NCBI RefSeq assembly: GCF_021271205.1
Contig: NZ_JAIWKS010000004.1
Span: 310,001 to 374,000, forward strand
Source: Pseudomonas uvaldensis
GTDB taxonomy: Bacteria > Pseudomonadota > Gammaproteobacteria > Pseudomonadales > Pseudomonadaceae
DNA: 64,000 nt
Direction: 5' to 3'
Positions within the stretch are counted from its first letter, which is position 1. Each line of letters opens with the position of its first letter. Shown here piece by piece: positions 17,017 to 25,823 of this stretch. The notes below the pieces were generated by a model. It ran no database searches. It saw only the letters and a program-made list of their open reading frames with translations, and was not told the origin of the DNA. The translations under genes and the position numbers were made by a program.

Positions 17017-19704
17017 ATGAAACTCCATCTCACCGCACTCTCCATCTGCCTTGCGTGGGCGTTGGCCGATGCCGTATCGGCCGCTCCCGCCGACCTGACC
17101 CGAGTACCGGCCGGTTTCGAAGCCCTGGTCGAGGGTCAGGTGGAACAACTCGAGCTGCACCTGTTCAATCGCAATCTCGGCCTGCATCCGGTGCTGGTGC
17201 GACCTGGCCGGATCGAATTTCAACAACCCGAGCGGATCGCTGCCTTGTTGGTCGAAGCTGGCGCGTTGGTGTCTGCCCAAGAGCTGCTGCCCTTGCTGTC
17301 ACAGCCCTTGCCCAGCAACAGCCAACTGGCCTGCTCCTACGGTTTGGCCAGCGAGGCGAGTTGCGGCTATCTGGAAACCGAGGCGGTGGCCGTGATCCTC
17401 GATGAGGCAGGCGCCCGGCTGCAGGTGCTCTTGCGCAAGGACTGGCTGCCGGAAAACGAGGCCTCGGCCCCTCGACTGCACACACCGAGCGAGGCCCGGA
17501 ATGCCCTCGTCCATCGACAGAACATCAACATCGCCCAGTCCGACAGCTACCGCGCCCTGGGAGCCAGCGGCCTCGGCGCACTCGGTCTGGGGGAAAGCAG
17601 CCATCTGGGGTTCACCTGGATCTACCAGGCCAACCAGAACAGGCGCGGCAGCGACAGCAATCTGGAATTCAACAACGCCTACTACCGGCAGGACTTCGAC
17701 CGGGAGCACTACGCCCAGGCGGGACGCATGGACATGAGCAACCTGTCCAGCGCAGAAGGCGGTAACTTCAATTTCAGCCTGTTGCCCTTGGGCCGCATCG
17801 ACGGCGCCCGCGTAGGCACCACCCTGGCCTACCTCAATCGCGACGTCGTCGGGCAGGGCACCCCCGTCTCCCTGATCCTGACCCAACGCGCCCGCGTCGA
17901 TGCCTTTCGTGGCGAAGAATTGCTGTCCACCTCGTACCTCGATGCCGGCGTGCAGAACGTCGACACCCGGACCTTCCCCAACGGCAGCTATCCGGTGACC
18001 CTGCGGGTGATCGAAAACGGCCAGGTGACCCGCACCGAAACCGTGCCCTTCAGCCGCACCGACGGCAATGGCCTGGGCGATGACACCGTGCAGTGGTTCT
18101 TGCAGGGTGGACGCACGGCCGAGCACTCCCTTTACGATCAGGACCCGGCGGCCGTGGCCCAGACCGGCCTGCGGATCCCCTTGCTGGACAACCTGGCGCT
18201 GACCAGCGGCATCACTTGGCTCGACACGGCGTTCTTCAACGAAAGCCGCCTGGACTGGGCCGGCACGCTGGGTGCCAGCAGTTGGTCGCTGTCGGCCGCC
18301 CTCCTGGAAGGCAATGACGGGGCGAGCGGCAACAGCCAACAATTCACCTTCAATCATGGCCTGTCCTGGAATCTCTATCGCTACTCGCTGCGCAGCCCGT
18401 CCTGCGAACACACCCGCCGTGCCTACCGGCAGAGTGGCTGCAACGAATCCCTGAGCGCCAGCGCTTCCCTGCCCCTGGCCGGCGGCGCCCTGAGCGCTGG
18501 CTACAGCTACAACCGCTACGCCCAGGTGAGCCCGTCGTACTACTGGAATACATTGCCCGGCGAGCCAGACCTGACCGAAGACCTGACGACCGCCACCTGG
18601 GCCCGCACCCTGCAAGTGGGTTTTTCCCGCGGGCATTCCCTGGGCCCGCTCCACCTCATCCACCGCGTGGGCGCGTTTCGTAATCAGAGCGGCAACCGAC
18701 CGACCGATCACGGTCTATACCTGAGCCTCAGCCTGTCCCAGAACGAGCGCTCCACCTCCGGCGGCTTCCGCCACACCAGCGTCGGCCTGGATGCGCGCCG
18801 CGAACAGAATGCCAGCGACAGCGTACGGACCAGCCTGGCCCACACCCGGGTCTGGGAAGGCGAACGCGGACGCAACGAAATGAACACCGGGGTTGGCTAC
18901 GATGATCTTGGCCGCTGGGATGCTGAACTGGCCGGGCGCCTGGAGCGCAACTGGGGCGAGACAAGCCTGGCCGTGTCGCAGCGCGGCGGTGACCGCCAGC
19001 ATTCACGTCCTGGGCTGAGCGGCAATCATGCTTCCTCCCTGGCACTGGGAGACGAAGGCTTCTTCTGGGGACCGGGCCAGGGTGGCACCGGCCCGGGCGC
19101 CGCCGTCGGCATCGTCGCGGCACCGGCGGAAAACGCCAGCGGCGCGGCCGCCAAGGTCAGCGGTGGCTACGGCGCCCAGACCAGCATCGGCTTCGGCGAG
19201 AAACGGCTGATTCCCATCAATGGCTTCCAGGCCTCGCAAACCCGCATCAGCGACGCCGATGCCTCGCGCCAGAATCTGAGTTCGGTGAATGTCGGCAACG
19301 GCAGTCGCGACTGGTTCCTGCCCCCTGGCAAACTGGCGGTACAACGCATCGAATCCAGCGTCAGCTACACCTACGTCGGCCGCCTGGTGGACGCCCGGGG
19401 AAAACCGCTGGCACAAGCCGCCATCCTCAACGCCGCGATGCTCGAAACGGGCGAAGACGGCAGCTTCGTCGTTGACCTCGACCACCACCCAGCCCCGCTG
19501 TTCGCCCTGGACCTCAACGGCGTGCATGCCTGCGCCGTGCAATCGGCGACCGCTCGCAGCAGCCTGCGGCGGGTTGGCACGCTCACCTGCCAGAGCACCA
19601 CCCTGGACGCGCTGCCGAAAAACCTCCATGACCCCGACCGCCTCGGACGCTGGACGGCGCGCCGTAGCGCCGCGTTATCGCCAGACAAGGGAAACCAGCC
19701 ATGA
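17017..19704 (+). CDS. Outer-membrane fimbrial usher, CS1 (alpha) type, cluster 1
   Basis: The protein has 895 residues from ATG 17017, with AAGG upstream and a signal peptide cut near SAA-APAD. The large middle region is an alternating beta-barrel sequence typical of ushers, with the plug/Ig region near residues 280-350 (DAFRGEELLSTSYLDAG, PNGSYPVTLRVIENGQ). Its length and layout match CooC/CfaC/CblC rather than the FimD family. It should form the outer-membrane pore that assembles and exports pilins. A Gly/Ala-rich stretch (FFWGPGQGGTGPGAAVG, about residue 685) is unusual. The stop overlaps the tip gene by ATGA. Confidence 0.9.
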   Translation: MKLHLTALSICLAWALADAVSAAPADLTRVPAGFEALVEGQVEQLELHLFNRNLGLHPVLVRPGRIEFQQPERIAALLVEAGALVSAQELLPLLSQPLPSNSQLACSYGLASEASCGYLETEAVAVILDEAGARLQVLLRKDWLPENEASAPRLHTPSEARNALVHRQNINIAQSDSYRALGASGLGALGLGESSHLGFTWIYQANQNRRGSDSNLEFNNAYYRQDFDREHYAQAGRMDMSNLSSAEGGNFNFSLLPLGRIDGARVGTTLAYLNRDVVGQGTPVSLILTQRARVDAFRGEELLSTSYLDAGVQNVDTRTFPNGSYPVTLRVIENGQVTRTETVPFSRTDGNGLGDDTVQWFLQGGRTAEHSLYDQDPAAVAQTGLRIPLLDNLALTSGITWLDTAFFNESRLDWAGTLGASSWSLSAALLEGNDGASGNSQQFTFNHGLSWNLYRYSLRSPSCEHTRRAYRQSGCNESLSASASLPLAGGALSAGYSYNRYAQVSPSYYWNTLPGEPDLTEDLTTATWARTLQVGFSRGHSLGPLHLIHRVGAFRNQSGNRPTDHGLYLSLSLSQNERSTSGGFRHTSVGLDARREQNASDSVRTSLAHTRVWEGERGRNEMNTGVGYDDLGRWDAELAGRLERNWGETSLAVSQRGGDRQHSRPGLSGNHASSLALGDEGFFWGPGQGGTGPGAAVGIVAAPAENASGAAAKVSGGYGAQTSIGFGEKRLIPINGFQASQTRISDADASRQNLSSVNVGNGSRDWFLPPGKLAVQRIESSVSYTYVGRLVDARGKPLAQAAILNAAMLETGEDGSFVVDLDHHPAPLFALDLNGVHACAVQSATARSSLRRVGTLTCQSTTLDALPKNLHDPDRLGRWTARRSAALSPDKGNQP

Positions 19705-20846
19705 CTTCGATCCTTCACCGTTGGGCTCGCCGCCTGGGCGCGCTGATTGGCGCGTTAGCGACGCTCCCTGCGCTCGGGGACATCCATCCCGGCAACCACT
19801 ATCAATCCGAGACGCTCGCCTTCGACCGTTCGGCTCCGCCCGCCGATCATTACATCTGGACGCGGATGACCCACGGCTGGCACGAACAGCCGGTGGAAGG
19901 CGCAGGCTATAAGACAATGCATTTTGTCTGTCTGTCCAACACCGATCCCGCGACAGGCCAGTGCCTGACCACCGCCGGAGGCAGATACGGCACCACCGAG
20001 ATAAAGTTACGTTTCACGGAGAAACGCAGCCGACTGTCCGTGGTTCTGACCGTCAACGGCAACATTACGCGCAGACTCCCGATCCACAGCCCCTGTGGAA
20101 TGTGGGGGTCCAGCACCTGGATGCTGACTTCGACATCACATGGCAACTGCGAGGGAGTGGATGCGACAGGCACGGCCTCCACCCTCTGGATTCCTCGGTC
20201 GGAACTCGCCAAGTTGCCCGCCGGTGGCGTTTGGACGGCGCAATTGGTCATGAGGCTCCGAAGGTACTATTCACAACCTATCGGAGCCGCGCATACCTAC
20301 ACCGTCGACTTCAAACTGGACGTCACCGACCACAACAACGTGCAGATCTACCTCCCTGCCTACGGCATCAGCACCCCGCAAGTGGACCTGAACCTGCGCA
20401 CCCGGCCCTTGAGCAACGGACCCGGCGGCGTGGTTTCTGGCCAGTCCGTGGTCGATGCCTGTCTGTACGACGGCTATAACGCCAACAGCCAGCGCTACGA
20501 GGTGCGCATCACCGGCGCCAATCCCGTTCCCGGCATGGAGGGCCGCTTCTTCGTGCACCACACCGCCGGCGGCACGGGCGAGCGCAACCGCATCGAATAC
20601 CAGGTGCGCACCCGCACCGCCAACCTGGGCGAAACGCAGCATGTGTCGGGGCAGACAGTGACCCATACCGGCATTCACAACGCCGACATCCGCGCCGTGC
20701 GCTTGCCCAACGTGCCCTTCCCGGTGGTGTGCACGCCATGGCCCATCACCCTGGACACACCAGCCTTCAACCAGATCGACAAGAACACCGGTCAGTACCG
20801 GGGGGAGCTGAAGCTGGAGTTCACGCCTTCGACGACTTCGCCCTGA
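19701..20846 (+). CDS. Fimbrial tip/initiator subunit, CfaE/CblD-like, cluster 1
   Basis: The protein has 381 residues, starts at the ATGA overlap with the usher, and has a signal peptide ending near PALG. A Cys-containing N-terminal adhesin-like half (HFVCLSNTDPATGQC, HSPCGMW, GNCEG) is followed by a beta-rich C-terminal half (YTVDFKLDVTDHNNVQIYLPAYG) that should accept the pilin donor strand. Size and place fit CfaE/CooD/CblD tip proteins, which initiate assembly and can bind host or plant surfaces. Ligand unknown. An inverted-repeat REP element follows 20 bp after the stop. Confidence 0.8.
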   Translation: MTSILHRWARRLGALIGALATLPALGDIHPGNHYQSETLAFDRSAPPADHYIWTRMTHGWHEQPVEGAGYKTMHFVCLSNTDPATGQCLTTAGGRYGTTEIKLRFTEKRSRLSVVLTVNGNITRRLPIHSPCGMWGSSTWMLTSTSHGNCEGVDATGTASTLWIPRSELAKLPAGGVWTAQLVMRLRRYYSQPIGAAHTYTVDFKLDVTDHNNVQIYLPAYGISTPQVDLNLRTRPLSNGPGGVVSGQSVVDACLYDGYNANSQRYEVRITGANPVPGMEGRFFVHHTAGGTGERNRIEYQVRTRTANLGETQHVSGQTVTHTGIHNADIRAVRLPNVPFPVVCTPWPITLDTPAFNQIDKNTGQYRGELKLEFTPSTTSP

Positions 20847-20866
20847 GTTTTTGTGGTGAATGAAAG

Positions 20867-20944
20867 GGCCTCATCGCGAGCAGGGCTCGCTCCCACAGGG
20901 TTAGCGCAAATCCCTGTGGGAGCGAGCCTGCTCGCGATGAGGCC
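20867..20944. repeat. Pseudomonas REP-type inverted repeat pair
   Basis: Two nearly identical arms (GGCCTCATCGCGAGCAGG... and its complement ending ...CTCGCGATGAGGCC) are separated by 11 bp and can form a hairpin of about 33 bp. It lies downstream of the fimbrial tip gene and probably ends or stabilises its transcript. Similar elements occur at 22500, 33087, 34834 and 60093. Confidence 0.8.
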
Positions 20945-20969
20945 AGCACCCACAACACATCCTCCATTG

Positions 20970-21023
20970 ATAAGCGGATTCCTGCTTACCACCATGGCAA
21001 CAATAAGCGGATTTCCGCTCACC
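20970..21023 (+). promoter_or_regulatory. Two 21-bp repeats, candidate sigma-54 activator binding sites
   Basis: ATAAGCGGATTcCTGCTTACC at 20970-20990 and ATAAGCGGATTtCCGCTcACC at 21003-21023 match at 18 of 21 positions. Each has internal dyad symmetry (TAAGC/GCTTA; AGCGGA/TCCGCT). They are 33 bp apart, about three helical turns, and lie roughly 65-118 bp upstream of the predicted start of transcription. This is the usual place for enhancer sites of NtrC-family regulators. Confidence 0.55.
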
Positions 21024-21060
21024 CCGCCCTGCCACCCCCTCTAAACCGGCCCTCCACCGT

Positions 21061-21077
21061 CTGGCACAGCTCCTGCT
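21061..21077 (+). promoter_or_regulatory. Predicted sigma-54 (-24/-12) promoter for the kgtP-like gene
   Basis: CTGGCACAGCTCCTGCT has the GG (21063-21064) and GC (21075-21076) dinucleotides at the exact 12-bp offset of -24/-12 promoters. It departs from TGGCAC-N5-TTGCW only by a C for the first T of the -12 box. The start of transcription would be near 21088, about 50 bp before the gene. Confidence 0.65.
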
Positions 21078-21139
21078 ATAGCCCTGTCAGGCCGCGTCTC
21101 CACGCGCTCCACAAAAACAATTAAACGAAGGATCCTTCA

Positions 21140-22459
21140 ATGGATAACTCCAACGCCCTGCCCCTCGGGTCGGCTGCCGTGCCCGCCCGTGAAAGAACTA
21201 CCGCCAACCGGATCAAATCGATCTTCAGCGGTTCGGTCGGCAACATGGTCGAGTGGTATGACTGGTACGTCTACGCCGCTTTCTCGCTGTACTTCGCCAA
21301 GGTCTTCTTCCCCAAGGGCGACACCACCGCCCAACTGCTCAACACCGCCGCGATCTTCGCCGTGGGCTTTTTGATGCGCCCCATCGGTGGCTGGTTGATG
21401 GGCCTCTATGCCGACCGCGCCGGACGCAAACGTGCGTTGATGGCTTCGGTGTACTTGATGTGCTTTGGCTCGCTGATCATCGCCCTGAGCCCTGGCTACG
21501 AAACCATCGGCGTCGGTGCGCCGATCCTGCTGGTGCTGGCCCGGTTGCTCCAAGGCCTGTCGGTGGGTGGCGAGTACGGCACCTCGGCGACCTATCTGAG
21601 CGAGATGGCCACCAAGGAACGCCGCGGTTTCTACTCCAGCTTCCAGTACGTGACCCTGATCTCTGGCCAACTCATCGCCCTCGGCGTGCTGATCGTATTG
21701 CAACAGTTCCTCACCAGTGACCAGTTGTACGCCTGGGGCTGGCGCATTCCGTTCGCCATCGGCGCGTTGTGCGCAATCGTGGCGCTGTACCTGCGTCGCG
21801 GCATGGAAGAAACCGAGTCGTTCACCAAGAAGGAAAAATCCAAGGAAAGCACCATGCGCACCCTGCTGCGCCATCCCAAGGAATTGATGACCGTGGTCGG
21901 CCTGACCATGGGCGGCACGCTGGCGTTCTACACCTATACCACCTACATGCAGAAATACCTGGTGAACACGGTCGGCATGAGCATTTCCGACTCCACCACC
22001 ATTTCCGCCGCCACGCTGTTTCTGTTCATGTGCCTGCAGCCGGTGATCGGCGGGTTGTCGGACAAAATCGGGCGCCGGCCGATCCTGATCGCCTTCGGCA
22101 TCCTGGGTACGCTGTTCACCGTGCCGATCCTGACCACCCTGCACACTATCCAGACCTGGTGGGGCGCGTTCTTCCTGATCATGGCGGCGCTGATCATCGT
22201 CAGCGGCTACACCTCGATCAACGCCGTGGTGAAAGCCGAACTGTTCCCCACCGAAATCCGCGCCTTGGGCGTCGGCCTGCCTTATGCCTTGACCGTATCG
22301 ATCTTCGGCGGCACCGCCGAATACATCGCCCTGTGGTTCAAGAGCATCGGCATGGAAACCGGCTACTACTGGTACGTGACAGCCTGCATCGCCGTGTCGC
22401 TGCTGGTGTACATCACGATGAAAGACACCCGCAAACATTCGCGGATTCTGACCGACTGA
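21140..22459 (+). CDS. kgtP: MHS-family alpha-ketoglutarate/dicarboxylate permease (KgtP-like)
   Basis: The protein has 439 residues from ATG 21140, with AAGGA 8-9 bp upstream. It is a 12-helix major facilitator of the metabolite:H+ symporter family. Family signatures include GNMVEWYDWYVYAAFSLYF at the first helix, the loop 2-3 motif GLYADRAGRKRAL, and RLLQGLSVGGEYGTSATYLSE in helices 4-5. It should import alpha-ketoglutarate or a related dicarboxylate with protons. It stands alone between two REP elements. The sigma-54 promoter and paired repeats upstream fit control by a DctD/MifR-type activator; in P. aeruginosa a KgtP-like transporter depends on RpoN and MifR. Substrate is inferred from the family. 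Confidence 0.85.
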   Translation: MDNSNALPLGSAAVPARERTTANRIKSIFSGSVGNMVEWYDWYVYAAFSLYFAKVFFPKGDTTAQLLNTAAIFAVGFLMRPIGGWLMGLYADRAGRKRALMASVYLMCFGSLIIALSPGYETIGVGAPILLVLARLLQGLSVGGEYGTSATYLSEMATKERRGFYSSFQYVTLISGQLIALGVLIVLQQFLTSDQLYAWGWRIPFAIGALCAIVALYLRRGMEETESFTKKEKSKESTMRTLLRHPKELMTVVGLTMGGTLAFYTYTTYMQKYLVNTVGMSISDSTTISAATLFLFMCLQPVIGGLSDKIGRRPILIAFGILGTLFTVPILTTLHTIQTWWGAFFLIMAALIIVSGYTSINAVVKAELFPTEIRALGVGLPYALTVSIFGGTAEYIALWFKSIGMETGYYWYVTACIAVSLLVYITMKDTRKHSRILTD

Positions 22460-22499
22460 TTGATGTACTTGCAGTCACTGCAACGGTGACTGATGGCCG

Positions 22500-22568
22500 C
22501 ATCGCGAGCAGGGCTCGCTCCCACAGGGTTAGTGCAAGTCCTTGTGGGGGCGAGCCCTGCTCGCGATT
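22500..22568. repeat. Pseudomonas REP-type inverted repeat pair
   Basis: CATCGCGAGCAGGGCTCGCTCCC and its slightly mismatched complement flank an 11-bp spacer, 40 bp after the KgtP-like stop. It is the sister of the element at 20867. The rest of the 356-bp gap to 22815 is AT-rich DNA that must hold the promoter of the small repeat protein; I could not fix its -35/-10 boxes. Confidence 0.75.
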
Positions 22569-22815
22569 GAAAGCAACTCGTCTCAAGCCTCGAAACAGCG
22601 ATTAATCACCCGTTAATCCCTGCCCTGCACCCTGAGTCCACCTGATCGATTATCCCGCGCGACGTTCGCTCCCATTCGCGAAATGGTCAATGCGCCGCCC
22701 TTAATATCTACTTAATCGATCATATTCAGCATTATTTTGAGATTTTCAATCAACTTAATTGGCGTAATATTCAACCCATGCAAGACACATCGCCAACGAA
22801 CCCGGAGTACACACC

Positions 22816-23133
22816 ATGAAAACCAAACTGATCCTCGCTCTGACCCTGTCCGTACTGGCTGCTAACACCTTCGCCGCCGACGGTTTCGACAAAACCGGCT
22901 CTGCCGCCTTTGGCTCCGAGGCCAGCGCTGCCATCGAGCGCAACCATTCCGGCAGCTACGCCGCCGACGGTTTCGACAAGACGGGCACCGCCGACGCCAT
23001 TGCAGCCGATGGTTTCGACAAGACCGGCACCGCCGACGCCATTGCTGCCGATGGCTTCGACAAGACCGGCACCGCCGATGCCATTGCAGCCGATGGTTTC
23101 GACAAAACCGGCACCGCCGAAGCGATCAGTTGA
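22816..23133 (+). CDS. Small secreted protein with tandem ADGFDKTG repeats
   Basis: The protein has 105 residues from ATG 22816, with GGAG 8-9 bp upstream. A clear signal peptide (MKTKLILALTLSVLAANTFA) is followed by a mature protein made almost wholly of repeats. There is one early ADGFDKTG unit, an irregular spacer (SAAFGSEASAAIERNHSGSY), then four 14-residue units AADGFDKTGTADAI. It has no Cys and is acidic and low in complexity. Function unknown. It could be a cell-surface or matrix component, or bind cations through its regular Asp residues. It is monocistronic and ends in a strong hairpin terminator. Confidence 0.75.
   Translation: MKTKLILALTLSVLAANTFAADGFDKTGSAAFGSEASAAIERNHSGSYAADGFDKTGTADAIAADGFDKTGTADAIAADGFDKTGTADAIAADGFDKTGTAEAIS
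22960..23127 (+). repeat. Four in-frame 42-bp tandem repeats
   Basis: The units start at 22960, 23002, 23044 and 23086 and encode AADGFDKTGTADAI (last copy ending AEAI). They differ mainly at third codon positions, so selection has kept the protein repeat while the DNA drifts. Copy number could change by slippage. Confidence 0.85.
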
Positions 23134-23142
23134 TTGATAATG

Positions 23143-23208
23143 AAAAGATCGCAGCCCTCGAGGCGCCTGACGGAATGACCGTGGCGCTGCCGAGGGCTGC
23201 GATCTTTT
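23143..23208. terminator. Bidirectional-looking intrinsic terminator
   Basis: AAAAGATCGCAGCCCTCG pairs with CGAGGGCTGCGATCTTTT across a 30-bp loop. The T run makes it a good terminator for the repeat-protein gene, which ends 9 bp earlier. Confidence 0.7.
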
Positions 23209-23283
23209 GCTTCTCTGGAAATTAAAACCGCGGCCTAGCACTATTAGCGGCCTATCAATGCCTTCCTCAGGGAACACCCGCTA

Positions 23284-23904
23284 ATGTCCGATGACATCCA
23301 TTTCTATGAGCCCGCCCACGGCCACGGCCTGCCCCACGATCCGTTCAACGCTATCGTCGGCCCGCGTCCCATTGGCTGGATTTCTTCGCAGGACGCCGAG
23401 GGCCGCCTGAACCTGGCACCCTACAGTTTCTTCAATGCGTTCAATTACGTCCCGCCAATCATCGGTTTCTCCAGCGTCGGTCGCAAAGACAGCCTGAACA
23501 ACATCGAACAGACCGGCGAATTCGCTTGGAACCTGGCCACACGCCCGCTGGCCGAGCAGATGAACCAGAGCTGCGCGATGGTTGCGCCTGAGGTCAACGA
23601 GTTCGAACTGGCGGGGCTGAAAACCGTAGCCTCACGGATCATCCAGGTACCGCGGGTAGCCGAAAGCCCGGTGTCCTTCGAATGCAAGGTCACCCAGATC
23701 ATTCAGTTGCAGCGTGCGGACAAGTCGCCGGTGCCGAGCTGGCTGATCCTCGGCGAAGTGGTTGCCGTGCACATCGCCAAATGGCTATTGAAAGACGGGG
23801 TCTACGACACGGCGGCCGCCGAGCCGATTCTGCGCGGCGGTGGGCCGGCGGATTATTTCCAGTTGGGACCAGAGGCATTGTTCAGGATGCACCGCCCCAA
23901 ATAA
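23284..23904 (+). CDS. Flavin reductase-like (FMN-binding split-barrel) protein
   Basis: The protein has 206 residues from ATG 23284. The start PFNAIVGPRPIGWISSQDAEGRLNLAPYSFFNAF is the FMN-binding signature of the flavin reductase-like/DIM6-NTAB family. Family members bind FMN and act as NAD(P)H:flavin reductases or partners of monooxygenases; many remain uncharacterised. No monooxygenase gene is adjacent, so the partner is unknown. The gene converges with the small gene ending at 23914, 9 bp away. Confidence 0.8.
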   Translation: MSDDIHFYEPAHGHGLPHDPFNAIVGPRPIGWISSQDAEGRLNLAPYSFFNAFNYVPPIIGFSSVGRKDSLNNIEQTGEFAWNLATRPLAEQMNQSCAMVAPEVNEFELAGLKTVASRIIQVPRVAESPVSFECKVTQIIQLQRADKSPVPSWLILGEVVAVHIAKWLLKDGVYDTAAAEPILRGGGPADYFQLGPEALFRMHRPK

Positions 23905-23913
23905 CTGTGGGAG

Positions 23914-24147
23914 TTACCAGAGCAGCCCGCCCTCGTCATCGACGCCCTTGAGATGAGTCAGCTGCACCGCTGCCGCCTCATCGGCCTTGGCCGCGGTTTC
24001 GAAAGTCTGTTCTTCAAGCACCTTGTTAAAGCGCGGTGCACCTGGGCCGCCAATGGCCTTGGTGGCAATGGCGGCGTAATAGCCACCTCCTTCCTTGGGA
24101 ACGACAGCGGAAACAGCTTCGAAGGTTTCAAAGGCTTTAAGTGCCAT
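23914..24147 (-). CDS. Conserved-looking small hypothetical protein
   Basis: The 77-residue frame has normal Pseudomonas codon use and a folded-looking alternation (GGGYYAAIATKAIGGPGAPRFNKVLEEQTFETAAKADEAA). No signal peptide or known motif is visible. It follows the ABM-fold gene by 41 bp on the same strand, so the two may be co-transcribed. No clear ribosome-binding site is seen before the ATG. Function unknown. Confidence 0.55.
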   Translation of the reverse strand: MALKAFETFEAVSAVVPKEGGGYYAAIATKAIGGPGAPRFNKVLEEQTFETAAKADEAAAVQLTHLKGVDDEGGLLW

Positions 24148-24188
24148 GTCTGCGCATCCGGGCGATGAAAAATGACGTCATTAAACCT

Positions 24189-24542
24189 TCATCCGGCCAG
24201 TTTGTGTACCGTCGCCAGGCTCCCTTCGGTCGCCTGGGCGGCGGACACGTCCTTGAAGGTGTGGAAATCCAGGCTGCTGACCACAAGGTCCTGCACCAGC
24301 TCGGAAAAAATACCCATGGCCGGCGAGTTGAAGTACGCATCCATCGATTGTTGGTTGGCCCACAGCCCGGACACCAGCCATAGATCGGCATCGCATTGCG
24401 ATTGTTGCAAGGCAAAGTGCATGCAACCGGGGGCCTGGCGCGATGGCGCGATCAGTGTGCTCAAGCGCGCCCCCAGCGGTTTGGAGCAACCGGCGCGGGC
24501 CCGCACGAAAGCCATGTGACTGACGGGGATCTGTGTAGACAT
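24189..24542 (-). CDS. ABM-fold (antibiotic biosynthesis monooxygenase-like) protein
   Basis: The protein has 117 residues from ATG 24542, with GGGAGG 7 bp upstream; the frame is open further but lacks a supported start. It shows the ferredoxin-like dimeric ABM pattern: an early strand (SHMAFVRAR), a helix with SKPLGARLSTLIAPS, CMHFALQQS, WLVSGLWANQQSMDAYFNSP, then a late helix ending in a strand. Such proteins include cofactor-free quinol monooxygenases and haem-degrading enzymes, but the substrate cannot be predicted. It is divergent from the AraC gene, whose product may control it. Confidence 0.65.
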   Translation of the reverse strand: MSTQIPVSHMAFVRARAGCSKPLGARLSTLIAPSRQAPGCMHFALQQSQCDADLWLVSGLWANQQSMDAYFNSPAMGIFSELVQDLVVSSLDFHTFKDVSAAQATEGSLATVHKLAG

Positions 24543-24868
24543 GTTCAACCTCCCAGGTAGTCCGTTGTGCAGCCCGGGACAGGCTGCGACACGATCAAAG
24601 GTTAAGCGCCGCGAGACCAGGGTCGTTAGTCGATTTCTGCCGACCACTTGCACAATTCTGCGCGCCAGGCATTCACAAGGAGGCCAGGGGCTCTCCGTCA
24701 GCCGGCAATTTGAGACAAAAGGTTTCAAGCAAGTTTCAGCGACATTCGATGTTGCAGCACAGCGAGCCGTGCAGGATCAGGCAAGCTTTCAACAGGATGT
24801 GACTACCGCTGCGCCTTGCACAAACATAAGCTTTGTCCATGGCTTCCCTATCACCCGAGGATTCCGGC
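24543..24868. other. 326-bp divergent intergenic region
   Basis: This stretch separates the ABM-like gene from the AraC gene and must hold both promoters. I see the ABM ribosome-binding site at the left edge and GAGGA before the AraC start at the right. No clear dyad, hairpin or small gene stands out. Confidence 0.4.
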
Positions 24869-25798
24869 ATGTCACCACTTGACCACGCCCACGTCCCGCT
24901 GGACACCTATCTGGAACAGCAGCGCGCTGAACTGGCGTCGATCATCGACCGAAATACCGGTGAAGATGGCAATTACTCCACGGCCATCGGCTCATTGAAC
25001 CTTTCCCGCCACACCCGCCCCCGCGACTTCGCTCCGGTGCTGGCCCAACCGGCGCTGTGCATCATGGCCCAGGGCAGCAAGCAGGTACGGTTGGCGGATG
25101 AACTGTTCAACTACGATCCGCTTCATTACCTGGTGGTCTCGGTGTCGATGCCATTGAGCGGCTGCATGGCCGACGTCTCGCCCGAGCGTCCGGTCCTGGC
25201 TTTGCGCATCGACATCGACCCGGCGGAGATCACCGCGTTGATCGCCGATGCCGGCCCCATGGGCGTGCCGACCCGTCCCGCCGGCCGTGCCTTGTATGTC
25301 GAACGCCTGGACACGCCGATGCTCGATGCCGTACTGCGGCTGGCGCGATTACTGGATACGCCGAAAGACATCGCTATGCTCGCGCCGTTGGTACGCCGTG
25401 AGATTCTCTACCGTCTGCTGCGCAGTCCCCAGGGCTACCGTCTGTATGAGATCGCCATCGCCAACAGCCAGAGCCATCGCATCAGCCAGGCGATCAAATG
25501 GCTCAACAGCCATTTCGAACAACCCCTGCGCATCGATGACCTGGCCCGGGAAGTGAACCTCAGCGTCTCGACCCTGCACCACCGCTTCAAGGCCATGACG
25601 GCCATGAGCCCGCTGCAATACCAGAAACAACTGCGACTGCAAGAGGCCCGACGGCTGATGCTGGCCGAGGGACTGGAAGCCTCGGCGGCCGGATATCGGG
25701 TGGGTTATGAAAGCCCTTCGCAGTTCAGCCGCGAGTACAGCCGGTTGTTCGGAGCTCCACCGTTGCGGGATCTGGCGCGGTTGCGGTTGACGGTTTGA
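24869..25798 (+). CDS. AraC-family transcriptional regulator
   Basis: The protein has 310 residues. ATG 24869 has GAGGA 8 bp upstream; ATG 24839 in the same frame lacks one. An N-terminal AraC_N-type sensor region (PALCIMAQGSKQVRLADELFNYDPLHYLVVSVSMP) is followed by two C-terminal helix-turn-helix motifs (RIDDLAREVNLSVSTLHHRFKAMT and GYRVGYESPSQFSREYSRLFG). This subtype often controls neighbouring oxidoreductase or hydrolase genes. The ABM-like gene is divergent and the ThDP enzyme gene convergent. The ligand is not predictable. Confidence 0.88.
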   Translation: MSPLDHAHVPLDTYLEQQRAELASIIDRNTGEDGNYSTAIGSLNLSRHTRPRDFAPVLAQPALCIMAQGSKQVRLADELFNYDPLHYLVVSVSMPLSGCMADVSPERPVLALRIDIDPAEITALIADAGPMGVPTRPAGRALYVERLDTPMLDAVLRLARLLDTPKDIAMLAPLVRREILYRLLRSPQGYRLYEIAIANSQSHRISQAIKWLNSHFEQPLRIDDLAREVNLSVSTLHHRFKAMTAMSPLQYQKQLRLQEARRLMLAEGLEASAAGYRVGYESPSQFSREYSRLFGAPPLRDLARLRLTV

Positions 25799-25823
25799 CC
25801 TGGTTTTTTTGCATTGACCTGCC

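Noticed and set aside
22960..23127. Short regular repeats as a CRISPR array
   Set aside because: The 42-bp units are contiguous without spacers and encode an in-frame protein repeat; no cas genes are near.
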